Shown here: positions 14,340 through 21,888 of the stretch, piece after piece
Position numbering within the stretch: the stretch's first letter is position 1
Layout: each line of letters opens with the position of its first letter
From: JBOFFC01 sp051648405
Lineage (GTDB): Bacteria; Planctomycetota; Planctomycetia; Pirellulales; Lacipirellulaceae
Length of the DNA stretch: 33,769 bases
Direction: 5' to 3'
Assembly (NCBI GenBank): GCA_051648405.1
Contig: JBOFFC010000032.1
Location: forward strand, 1 to 33,769
Program-made: the position numbers and the translations under genes
The notes under the pieces: generated by a model
The model's database searches: none
What the model was told of the DNA's origin: nothing
Seen by the model: the letters and a program-made list of their open reading frames with translations, nothing else

Positions 14340-15395
14340 TCACTCCGCCCGGCGCACCGTGACAACCAGCACGCGCCCCGGGCCTTGCTCGCTGCGCGCG
14401 AGCACCGCGTCGAGTGACGACTCGCCGGCCGCCACGCGGCCCGAGTTGTTCAGGTAGTAGTGGTCCCCCGACGGCGAGACGGCGTGCGTCACAAAGCGCA
14501 CGCTGCCGTCTTGGAACAGGACGTTTTGGCCGGCGCCCCCGTGGTTGTCGCTCGCGTCGGCGCCGCACGACTCGCCCGGCGCATCGGCCAGCAGCGGCGA
14601 ACGACAGTCGTGGCGGTTCTTGATCGTCACGTACCGCGGGCCGTCGAAGTACCCCAGGCGGTAAGCGTAGCTCCCCCCCATCAAGCGCCGCAGGCGATCC
14701 ACCAGCGGGGCGAGCGAGCAGCTCACCTCGGCGGTCGTGGGGACGTAGACCGCCGCCCCCCGCCGCGACAGCTCGGCGGCGAGCGGCGACGACGGACAGA
14801 CCAGCGATTCGCGCAGCTCGTCGCGGTCGATGTAGCCCGAGTCGGCCAGCGCCACCGAGTACATCCCGGCGTACGCCGCGGGCCCGATCGGGGGGAAGTA
14901 CCCGCCGTGGTCGTCTGCGTAGCGAAACAGCCCCTTACCCACCAGCTCAAGGTTCGCTTGGCAACCGATGCGGTGCGACGATTCGCGGCTCGCCAGCAGC
15001 GCGGGGCCGACGAGCGCCCCCACCAGCAGCACCGCCGCGGCGAGGGTCACCGGCTCGACGATCGAGCGGCAGCGCGCCGTGGGGGCGTCGGCGACGCGGC
15101 GAGCGGCGGGGCAGAGGACGTTTTGGATCGTCCGGGCGGCGAGTCCCGCGGGGCACTCGGCGCCAGCGACGGCCACTTCGGCAGGTGCGTTGGGCCCCCC
15201 CTCAGCAGGGCAGTTGGGGCCGACACACTCGCGCAGCCGATCGAGCCGCTGGTGAAGCTCAGGGTGCCTAGCGAGTAGCGCCTCGACCCGCTCGCGCTCG
15301 GCGGGAGAGAGCTCGTCGAACAGCAAGCCGACGAGCAGCTCGTCGGACCGTTCGTCAGGCTGCCCAGTGGCGGGGCTGTCTTCGCGGGGCGCCAT
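14340..15395 (-). CDS. Putative anti-sigma factor fused to a DUF1559/H-X9-DG pilin-like domain
   Basis: A 351-residue single-pass membrane protein. Residues 17-55 (DELLVGLLFDELSPAERERV onward) resemble a zinc-less anti-sigma N-terminal domain. A transmembrane helix lies at about 115-135. After it comes the planctomycete DUF1559 pattern: RIGCQANLELVGKGLFRYAD, HGGYFPPIG, and near the end HGGAGQNVLFQDGSVRF, close to the H-X9-DG motif (His285, Asp296-Gly297, with ten rather than nine residues between). The N-terminal prepilin cleavage motif of ordinary DUF1559 proteins is absent; the helix is internal. The ATG at 15395 was chosen because the residues upstream are low-complexity. It lies 231 bases downstream of an ECF sigma gene on the same strand, so it probably regulates that sigma factor. 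Confidence 0.75.
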   Translation of the reverse strand: MAPREDSPATGQPDERSDELLVGLLFDELSPAERERVEALLARHPELHQRLDRLRECVGPNCPAEGGPNAPAEVAVAGAECPAGLAARTIQNVLCPAARRVADAPTARCRSIVEPVTLAAAVLLVGALVGPALLASRESSHRIGCQANLELVGKGLFRYADDHGGYFPPIGPAAYAGMYSVALADSGYIDRDELRESLVCPSSPLAAELSRRGAAVYVPTTAEVSCSLAPLVDRLRRLMGGSYAYRLGYFDGPRYVTIKNRHDCRSPLLADAPGESCGADASDNHGGAGQNVLFQDGSVRFVTHAVSPSGDHYYLNNSGRVAAGESSLDAVLARSEQGPGRVLVVTVRRAE

Positions 15396-15626
15396 CTCGA
15401 CTTGCTGTTGCCAGGGCGCTTCGCCGGGCGACCGCGCTAGAGCGGGGCACGACGATTTGGACCAAACCCAGGAGGGGGCCGGGCCCTGGTGAGGAGCTAC
15501 GCCCGGCACGCGGACCCGGCCGGCCCGCCCCGGGGTGGGCGTGGCGGGTCGGTGGGTCCTGCAAGCGTAGTTCGCACGCGGCCGGCAAGCGAGCCAGGTT
15601 GGCGGGCCGCCGGACGACGAACGGGT

Positions 15627-16295
15627 TCACCCGTTCGGGTAGGCGTTACGCCACTGGTCGCCGAGCTGGCCGACCGCCGAGTGGAGCCGGCTCTTCACGG
15701 TCCCAACCGGGATCCGCAGCTCGGCAGCCGCTTCGCGGTACTTCAGGCCTCGGAAGTAGACGAGCGAGACGGCAGTCCGGAGTTGCTCCGGCAGGGCCGC
15801 GACCGCGCGTCGTACCCATTCGGTACGCTCGGCGGCGTCGAAGCGTTCGCTCGGACCCGACTCGGACGACGGTAAAAGGTCGGCCAGCGTGCCGACCTCG
15901 GCGTGCTCGGTGCGGTTCGACCGATCGAGGCTCACGGCCTGGTGGCGCCGATTGCGCCGCTGGAGGTCGATCGCCCGGTTCGTGGCGACCGTGTACAGCC
16001 AGGGACGGAACTTCCGCCCCTCGTCGAACAGGTGGCTCTTGAGGTGGACCTGCACAAACGTCGCCTGGAACGCGTCCTCGGCGAGCGTGGCGTTCCCCAG
16101 GTAACGGCGCAAGAAGCTGAACAGCTCGCGCTCGTAACGCTTGATGAGCGTCGCGAGGTAGGCGTGGTCGCCACGGTCGCGGTGCAGCTTCAGCAGCTCC
16201 TCGTCCGAGTGGTGCTCGAGCGCAGAGTCAGCCGACGCGACCGGCCGGGTTTCAACCGGGGTCAGACTCCGTTCCTTCATGGCTCGCTTGGTCAT
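15627..16295 (-). CDS. ECF-type RNA polymerase sigma factor
   Basis: A 222-residue sigma-70 family protein. Region 2 runs from about residue 35 to 110, with ELFSFLRRYLGNATLAEDAF, QATFVQVHLKSH and KFRPWLYTVATNRAIDLQRR. Region 4 is near 160-215, with LPEQLRTAVSLVYFRGLKYR and the helix-turn-helix AAAELRIPVGTVKSRLHSAV. The ATG at 16295 has a GGAG-like site about nine bases upstream; the frame is open further but that sequence is not conserved-looking. A long untranslated stretch of about 500 bases precedes it. It probably acts with the membrane protein encoded downstream. Target promoters are unknown. Confidence 0.9.
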   Translation of the reverse strand: MTKRAMKERSLTPVETRPVASADSALEHHSDEELLKLHRDRGDHAYLATLIKRYERELFSFLRRYLGNATLAEDAFQATFVQVHLKSHLFDEGRKFRPWLYTVATNRAIDLQRRNRRHQAVSLDRSNRTEHAEVGTLADLLPSSESGPSERFDAAERTEWVRRAVAALPEQLRTAVSLVYFRGLKYREAAAELRIPVGTVKSRLHSAVGQLGDQWRNAYPNG

Positions 16296-16752
16296 GGTAA
16301 CGAACTCCGGTCTTTGCCAGGGTTCGACGCCATCGGGGCACGGTCCGTGTCGCCCCGTCGTCTCGGTGGTTTCCGCTTCCCCTTGCCCGATCGCCGGCTT
16401 GGCGAGGGGGACGTTCCATGGGGAGGCGGGAGCTACGCGCCGTTGCTCGCCCTTTCGGACGGCGATCGGCGACGATGGGTTCCCTGAGGGTGCAACCGTC
16501 GTGCCAATCAAACCGTGTAGAGGGGCCGATCGGTCACCGGATCGCGATACGCCGCGGGAAAACAGGTTGTACGCAGCGCGAACGCCGCTCTGTTCAACGG
16601 TTCGGCCGAAGAGAAGGGGTATTGGCCGACTGCCAAAATCTTCACCGGTTACAAAGCGAGAGCCCGCTGCGCGAAAACGTGGCAGTCGGCGTCACGTCCC
16701 AGGGCGAGACGGTTTGTAGCGATCCGCAGCGCGCAAAATCGCACACTACGTC
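16296..16752. other. Long intergenic region upstream of the ECF sigma gene
   Basis: About 460 bases without a convincing gene on either strand. The part 16500-16740 is noticeably less GC-rich than its surroundings, as expected for a regulatory region. On the minus strand, TTGAAC and TACAAC within 16570-16600 could be promoter boxes, but the 20-base spacing is long. A long leader for the sigma mRNA or a small unrecognised RNA remains possible. Confidence 0.3.
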
Positions 16753-16798
16753 CCGCGGCCGACACCCGGCCGCGGCCAGCGGGTACCCGCTGGCCGCG
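16753..16798 (-). terminator. Two overlapping hairpins downstream of parA
   Basis: Bases 16771-16798 form a perfect 28-base palindrome (CGCGGCCAGCGGGT and its complement) starting two bases after the parA stop. Next to it CCGCGGCC (16753-16760) and GGCCGCGG (16768-16775) form a second stem that shares bases with the first, so the two are mutually exclusive. No T-tract follows on the minus strand, so this would be an atypical terminator or a protein-binding palindrome. Confidence 0.6.
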
Positions 16799-16800
16799 AG

Positions 16801-17619
16801 TCAGGCGGCCGACGTGACCAGGTCGCGGCCGGCGTAGTACGCCAGCACCTCGCCGGCGAGCCCCTGGTAGTCCTCGGCGCCGCGGCTTTGGCCGTCGTAG
16901 CGGAAGATCGACTGGCCGAAGCTGGGGGCCTCGGCGAGGCGGATGTTGCGCCGGATCCGCGTGTCGAACAGCCGCACGTGGCGCCACGCCGGTCCCTGAC
17001 CGCGGAGCCGGTCGAAGTACCGCTCGACGTCGCTCGTGATCTCCGTCGCGAGGCGTGTCCCCGACTCGTACAGGCAGAGCACCACGCCCGCCATCTTGAG
17101 CCGCGGGTTGAGCCGCTCGCGCACCAGGTCCACGGTCTGCATCAGCTTGCTGAGGCCGTGCAGGGCGAGGAAGTGGGGCTGCAGCGGCAGGAAGACGTCG
17201 TCGACCGCCGCCAAGGCGTTGAGCGTCAGGATCCCCAGCGACGGGGGGCAGTCGATCAGCACGTAGTCGAACTCGTCGGCCATCGGCACGAGCTTGTCGC
17301 GGAGGATCATCTCACGCCCCACGACGCCGGCGAGCTCGAGCTCGGCCGCGGCCAGGTCGATGTGCGCCGGCGCAACGCGGAGCCCTTCGTCGGTCGTCTG
17401 CCAGACGTCGGCGAGCGTCGCGGCCGAGGTCAGCAGGTCGTAGGTCGTCGGCAGCGGCCGCTTGGGGTCGGCGCCGAAGTGCAGCGACGCGTGCCCCTGC
17501 GGATCGAGGTCGATCAGGCCCACCCGCTGCCCTTCGCGGGCGAGCGCGGCCGACAGGTTGACGGCGGTCGTCGTCTTGCCGACTCCCCCCTTCTGGTTGA
17601 TGACGGCGAGCGTGTGCAT
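16801..17619 (-). CDS. parA: ParA/Soj-family ATPase
   Basis: A 272-residue P-loop ATPase of the ParA/MinD class, which uses ATP-dependent dimerisation and DNA or surface binding to position cargo. The deviant Walker A is NQKGGVGKTTTAVN with signature Lys10 and catalytic Lys15. Walker A' is DLDPQGHAS, and Walker B is DYVLIDCPPSLG. The first residues start the beta strand directly, so the ATG at 17619 is secure. No ParB gene or evident parS array is present here; the divergent neighbour is a small unknown protein. It may be a chromosome- or cargo-partition ATPase; the partner cannot be named from this window. A perfect palindrome follows the stop. Confidence 0.88.
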   Translation of the reverse strand: MHTLAVINQKGGVGKTTTAVNLSAALAREGQRVGLIDLDPQGHASLHFGADPKRPLPTTYDLLTSAATLADVWQTTDEGLRVAPAHIDLAAAELELAGVVGREMILRDKLVPMADEFDYVLIDCPPSLGILTLNALAAVDDVFLPLQPHFLALHGLSKLMQTVDLVRERLNPRLKMAGVVLCLYESGTRLATEITSDVERYFDRLRGQGPAWRHVRLFDTRIRRNIRLAEAPSFGQSIFRYDGQSRGAEDYQGLAGEVLAYYAGRDLVTSAA

Positions 17620-17713
17620 GGCGGAAAGCAAAACGGGCGGAAGGGATTCGAGGCGGACCGGCGCCGGAGCGTAGCGGCGCCGGGGGGGACGCGGCCAGAG
17701 CATCGCCGACGGT

Positions 17714-17742
17714 CGGACAACCACCCGGGGGGCTGCTACAAT
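17714..17742 (+). promoter_or_regulatory. Candidate promoter with GCTACAATCGC -10 region
   Basis: CGGACA (17714-17719), 17 bases and TACAAT (17737-17742). The -10 context GCTACAATCGC recurs upstream of hpf at 27481-27491. The box lies 57 bases before the small-protein ATG. Confidence 0.4.
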
Positions 17743-17799
17743 CGCGACTCCCGCGATTGCCTCGCCTTCACTGCTAGCTCCCGCCTCCCCCGCGGCCGT

Positions 17800-18072
17800 A
17801 TGGCGAAAGAGCCCAAAGAGACGTTCGACCCGTACCGCGAGGCGCTCGTCGTCGAGGAAGAGACGCTGTGGCCCGCCGACGCGCGCGAGGCGGCCGTCGG
17901 TTGGGACGAGGCCCGGCGGCGCCAGGTCGAGCGCGCGCTGCACCGCACGGCCGAGCTCGCCGCGAAGCTCGACTACCTCCGCGTCCACACGGGCTTCTGC
18001 CGCCGGATCACCGTCACGCCGGACGACCTCCACCGCGTCGCGCCGCGCACGGCCACCTCGTCGGCCCCGTAG
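17800..18072 (+). CDS. Small hypothetical protein
   Basis: A 90-residue acidic-to-basic protein (MAKEPKETFDPYREALVVEE at the start) with one long predicted helix, ARRRQVERALHRTAELAAKL. It has no membrane or signal segment. It is divergent from parA across 180 bases and followed 62 bases later by aroB on the same strand. A TACAAT -10-like box lies upstream. Codon use looks coding. The family was not recognised; its position suggests but does not show a link with ParA. Confidence 0.6.
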   Translation: MAKEPKETFDPYREALVVEEETLWPADAREAAVGWDEARRRQVERALHRTAELAAKLDYLRVHTGFCRRITVTPDDLHRVAPRTATSSAP

Positions 18073-18134
18073 ACACACTCGCTGCGGGTCACGGACTCGA
18101 GCACAAAAAACCCGCCCAACCAACCAGGCGCGTG

Positions 18135-19223
18135 ATGAGCGAATCTTCAACGGTACGCGTGGCGCTCGCCGAGCGCTCGTACGACGTCGTGATCGGCAAC
18201 GGGGTGTTCGCCGGGGCGGTCGATTTCGTGCGCGAGCGCGGCGGCGCCGAGCACGTCGTCGTGATCACCGACGACATCGTCGATGAGCTCTACGGCGACG
18301 CCATGGCCGAGCGCTTCGCGCAGGACGGCGTCGAGTCGCAGGTCCTGGTGATCGACGCCGGCGAGCCGAGCAAGTGCCCCGACGTGGCCGCCGACCTGTG
18401 GCAGACGATGGTCGATGAAGGGTGTGACCGGCAGTCGGTCGTGATGGCGGTCGGGGGCGGCGTGGTGGGGGACCTCGCCGGTTTTGTCGCCGCGACGTTC
18501 GCGCGGGGGCTGCGATTTTTTCAGGCGCCGACGACGCTCCTCGCGCAGGTCGATAGCTCGGTCGGGGGGAAGGTCGGTGTGAACCTCGAGGGCGCTAAAA
18601 ACATGGTCGGCGCCTTCTGGCAACCGTCGGGGGTGCTGATCGACACGTCGGTCCTCGCGACGCTGCCCGACCGTGAGTTCCGCGCGGGGCTCGCGGAGGT
18701 GGTCAAGTACGGTGTGATCCTCGACGAGGCGTTCTTCGAGTCGCTCGAAGCCGACGCCGCGAAGATCAACGCCCGCGACGAGGCGACCCTCACACGCATC
18801 ATCCAGCGCTGCTGTCGCTTGAAGGCCGACGTCGTCGAGCAGGACGAGTGTGAAACCTCGGGCCTGCGTGCGGTCCTCAACTACGGGCACACGTTCGGTC
18901 ACGCCCTCGAGGCGGCGACCGAGTACACGTCGCTCCTGCACGGCGAGGCGGTGGCGATCGGCATGGCTTGCGCCGCGCGGCTTGCGGAGCGGATGGGGCT
19001 GATCACGGGGGGCTTCGCCGAACGCCAGGACCGCCTGCTGGCCGAGCTGGGGCTTGCAACACGGCTCCCCGAAGGAGTCGATCCCGACGAAGTCATCCAC
19101 CTGATGTGGCGCGACAAAAAGGTGAAGGACGGCAAAGTCCGGTTTGTTCTCCCGACCCGCGTCGGTGAGGTGCGGATGTACGACGCCCCCGACGACGAGG
19201 TTGTGCTGGCATCGATGGCGTGA
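18135..19223 (+). CDS. aroB: 3-dehydroquinate synthase
   Basis: A 362-residue enzyme of the shikimate pathway that converts DAHP to 3-dehydroquinate using NAD and a divalent metal, in the cytoplasm. The NAD-binding loop GGGVVGDLAGF (107-117) is visible, as are PTTLLAQVDSSVGGKVGVN (132-150) and the metal ligands Glu188 (GLAEVVKYG), His252 (NYGHTFGHA) and His269 (LLHGEAVAIG). The length is normal for bacterial AroB. The ATG at 18135 was chosen; a GTG three bases earlier is also in frame. It is not clustered with other aro genes here. All key residues are intact, so it should be active. Confidence 0.97.
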   Translation: MSESSTVRVALAERSYDVVIGNGVFAGAVDFVRERGGAEHVVVITDDIVDELYGDAMAERFAQDGVESQVLVIDAGEPSKCPDVAADLWQTMVDEGCDRQSVVMAVGGGVVGDLAGFVAATFARGLRFFQAPTTLLAQVDSSVGGKVGVNLEGAKNMVGAFWQPSGVLIDTSVLATLPDREFRAGLAEVVKYGVILDEAFFESLEADAAKINARDEATLTRIIQRCCRLKADVVEQDECETSGLRAVLNYGHTFGHALEAATEYTSLLHGEAVAIGMACAARLAERMGLITGGFAERQDRLLAELGLATRLPEGVDPDEVIHLMWRDKKVKDGKVRFVLPTRVGEVRMYDAPDDEVVLASMA

Positions 19224-19374
19224 GTGCGTCCCTCATCGGTCGCGGAGTGACCAATCTCGGGGCCGGGTGGGCTCCCGGCGCCCTGGCGAAATCACGGCGA
19301 TTCTTGAAAAACGGGTCGCCTTGCGGTGTGCCGCCCGCCGGTCCGGAAATTCGCGCCCTATTCGTGGCGAGCTT

Positions 19375-19384
19375 TGTTGCAACA
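19375..19384. promoter_or_regulatory. Perfect palindrome TGTTGCAACA, possible operator
   Basis: A 10-base perfect palindrome in the 253-base gap before the LuxR-type regulator, within the most AT-rich part of that gap. It could bind a dimeric regulator, possibly the downstream protein itself. Chance occurrence is not excluded. Confidence 0.25.
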
Positions 19385-19476
19385 GTGCAAGGTACTTCCT
19401 TTACGGAAGCCTCGCACGGTTCGCGCGGCAGCCCGCCACCCCAGCGACATGGGGCGCGACTATCCCACCGGAACCC

Positions 19477-20196
19477 ATGATCCAGGCTATGAACACTGCG
19501 GAAGGAACCGCCTCCGCCTCCGCCCCCGCCCTCGCCCTGGCCCCCACTTCTGAGTCTCAGGCATCCCGCCCGATTCCGCTTGTTGAAGTCGTCAGGGTCG
19601 ATGCGACCGAATACGCGGCACTCACGGCCGCGCTCGAGTCCTTGGGCGCCGTGGCGCGCGTGAGCGACGCTCCGTCGGCCTGGATCGACAGGCTCCCGAA
19701 GCCGGCGTCGAAGGGGTTCGACCCCGCAGCGGTACCGGACCTGGTGGTGCTCGTTGGATCGGCGGGACGCGTCGCCACCGGCACGTGGATCGCCGACGCG
19801 CGGCGCGTGCTGCCGGGGACCGAGGTAGCAGTGGCCGTCCAAGACGCGATCCTGCACCACACTGCGGAGTTCATGAAGCAAGGCGCCACGGCACTCTTGA
19901 CGCTGCCGAGTACGGCCGACCGCGTGGCGCTCGAGTTGAGTTGGCTCGTTCAGCGGGCGGCGGCGACGCAGGGCGCCCGCCGCACCGCCGCGACGCACCG
20001 CAAGGGCTACGCGTCGCTGACCGAGGCCGAGACCGATGTGCTCGGCGCGCTGATGGACGGGATGGCGAATAAGCAGATCGCCCAGCACCTGGCGGTCGGC
20101 CTGCGGACCGTCGAGCTCCGGCGCTCGAAGATCGCCCGCAAGATGCGCGCCCGGAGCGTCGCCCAGCTCGTGCGGTTCGTCTGCGAGGCGACTTAG
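19477..20196 (+). CDS. LuxR/FixJ-type DNA-binding regulator with degenerate receiver-like domain
   Basis: A 239-residue regulator. Residues 180-236 form a LuxR-family helix-turn-helix (LTEAETDVLGALMDGMANKQ, then IAQHLAVGLRTVELRRSKIA) of the FixJ kind. Residues 35-160 look like a receiver fold, but where the phospho-accepting aspartate is expected after strand three there is DLVVLVGSAGR, with no acidic residue directly after the strand. Control by phosphorylation is therefore doubtful, and no histidine kinase is nearby. The first 30 residues are Ala/Ser/Pro-rich. ATG at 19477 or 19489 are both possible starts; the first is given. It follows aroB by 253 bases and precedes dprA by about 120. Targets unknown. 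Confidence 0.8.
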   Translation: MIQAMNTAEGTASASAPALALAPTSESQASRPIPLVEVVRVDATEYAALTAALESLGAVARVSDAPSAWIDRLPKPASKGFDPAAVPDLVVLVGSAGRVATGTWIADARRVLPGTEVAVAVQDAILHHTAEFMKQGATALLTLPSTADRVALELSWLVQRAAATQGARRTAATHRKGYASLTEAETDVLGALMDGMANKQIAQHLAVGLRTVELRRSKIARKMRARSVAQLVRFVCEAT

Positions 20197-20211
20197 CCAG
20201 CGCCGCGGTGT

Positions 20212-20241
20212 TTGGCGCCGCGGGCGCCGGGTGATTAGAGT
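20212..20241 (+). promoter_or_regulatory. Candidate promoter for dprA
   Basis: TTGGCG (20212-20217), 18 bases and TAGAGT (20236-20241), about 70 bases upstream of the dprA ATG. Confidence 0.35.
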
Positions 20242-20313
20242 CGGCCGGCTGACCCACGCGTCGGGCGTGGCGGTCGGCGAGCACTCCGACCCCCGCCAGC
20301 GATCAATCGCCAC

Positions 20314-21504
20314 ATGGAGACCCCCGCGGACGATCGGTTCGACCCCGCGTTGCTCGCCGAGCTGCGGCTGGCGTCGGTCTCGGGGGTTGGCCCGCGGCTG
20401 CGTGTGCGGCTGATCGAGGCGCTCGGCTCGGCCCGCGCAGCGCTCGGGGCTTGTGCCGCGGACCTCCGCCGAGTCGACGGGGTTGGCCCCGTGCTCGCCC
20501 AGGCGATCGCCGCTGCGCCGGACGACGCGTCGGCGGCGTCGATGCTGGCCGAGGGTCTCGCGGCCGGAATCCGCCCGCTGCTCGTCGATGGCGGCGAGTA
20601 CCCCGACGCCTTGCGCGAGATCGCCGACCCGCCCCCCGTGCTTTACTGCAAGGGGAACGTGCTCGCCGAGGACGCCCGCGCCGTGGCGATCGTCGGCACC
20701 CGTCGGGCGACGCGCTACGGCCTGCAGCAAGCCGAGCGGATCGCCGGCGACCTGGCGCGGGCCGGCGTGACGGTCGTCAGCGGGCTCGCCCGCGGGATCG
20801 ACGCCGCCGCGCACCGCGGGGCAATGGCCGCCGGTGGGCGGACCCTTGCCGTGCTCGCGGGGGGACTTCTACGGATCTACCCCCCGGAACACCGCGGGCT
20901 GGCCGACGAGGTCGCCCGCCAAGGGGCGCTGCTCGCCGAGTCGCCCCCCCGCATGCCGCCGATGAGCGGGTCGTTCCCGCAGCGGAACCGGGTGATCAGC
21001 GGGCTGTCGCGCGTGGTCGTTGTGATCGAGGCCGCCGAGCGCTCGGGGGCCCTGATCACGGCGCGGCACGCGGCCGAGCAGGGGCGCGACGCGATGGCCC
21101 TGCCCGGCCCGGTCGATAGCCCGCAGTCGCGCGGCTGCCACCTGCTGATCCAGGAGGGGGCGAAGCTCGTCCGGCACGCGGACGACGTGCTCGACGAGCT
21201 CGACGGCCTGCCGCTTGCCGAGCGATTGATCGCCGCCGAGCGAAAGGCCGAGGGCCGGCACGCGCCGCGGTCAGTCCCCGACGCCGGTCGGCGCGAGGCG
21301 CCGCGCGTGCTGTTCGCGACGACGCGCGACCTCTCGGAGGTCGAGCGGGCGGTGCTGGCGGCGGTCACCGACGCGCCGACCACGATCGACGCGATCATCG
21401 ACGCCACCGACCTCCCGGCCGAGCGGGTGCTGGCGGCCCTGATGCTGCTCGAGACCGGGGGGGAGCTGCGGCGACTGAGTGGGGCGGTTGTGGCCCGGCG
21501 GTAA
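20314..21504 (+). CDS. dprA: DNA-processing protein DprA
   Basis: A 396-residue cytoplasmic protein that binds incoming single-stranded DNA and loads RecA during natural transformation. The N-terminal part has helix-hairpin-helix-like segments (SGVGPRLRVRLIEALGS, VDGVGPVLAQAI). The Rossmann-like core follows with AIVGTRRATRYG, VVSGLARGIDAAAHRGAM, GSFPQRNRVISGLS and SGALITARHAAEQGRD, then the closing GPVDSPQSRGCHLLIQEGA. The last 60 residues look like the winged-helix DprA C-terminal domain. Length and motifs are normal, so the gene looks intact. topA, which often follows dprA elsewhere, is not here; the next gene is an outer-membrane protein after 384 bases. Confidence 0.95.
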   Translation: METPADDRFDPALLAELRLASVSGVGPRLRVRLIEALGSARAALGACAADLRRVDGVGPVLAQAIAAAPDDASAASMLAEGLAAGIRPLLVDGGEYPDALREIADPPPVLYCKGNVLAEDARAVAIVGTRRATRYGLQQAERIAGDLARAGVTVVSGLARGIDAAAHRGAMAAGGRTLAVLAGGLLRIYPPEHRGLADEVARQGALLAESPPRMPPMSGSFPQRNRVISGLSRVVVVIEAAERSGALITARHAAEQGRDAMALPGPVDSPQSRGCHLLIQEGAKLVRHADDVLDELDGLPLAERLIAAERKAEGRHAPRSVPDAGRREAPRVLFATTRDLSEVERAVLAAVTDAPTTIDAIIDATDLPAERVLAALMLLETGGELRRLSGAVVARR

Positions 21505-21888
21505 GCCGGGGACGAGCGTCCCGCCGCACGGCTGGTTGGGGCCCGCAGTGAAGTCTTGCCGGCTGCGTCGAAGGTGGCGACGGCGCAAAGGCTGAGTCGT
21601 TTAGCGATGGCGCCTTGCAGGGCGTACGAATCGCGTCGCGAGGGGCCTCGATTGGCCGAATCGGTGGCGCTGAGGGGTCGATTTCTAGGCATGACCCGGC
21701 GGATTGCCCGCGGCGATGGATCGTCGCGCAGAAGCCAGCAGCACCGAGACGCCCCGCTTTAGGGGGCGCCTCCCGCTGCTCAGGGAACAGACCGACCAAA
21801 CACGCCAATGGCGCCACAGCCCCGCCGGGGTCGCTTGGGCGCCGTGCCTCGCGGCGGTGCGAGCCGGAACTCACAGGAGAGGACACGG
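21505..21888. other. Intergenic region between dprA and the BBP7 gene
   Basis: About 380 bases without a convincing gene. A hairpin with stem CGCCCC (21750-21755) and GGGGCG (21763-21768) could end dprA transcription or lie in the leader of the outer-membrane protein gene. AGGAG at 21875-21879 is the ribosome binding site of the next gene. The remainder shows no clear feature. Confidence 0.4.
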
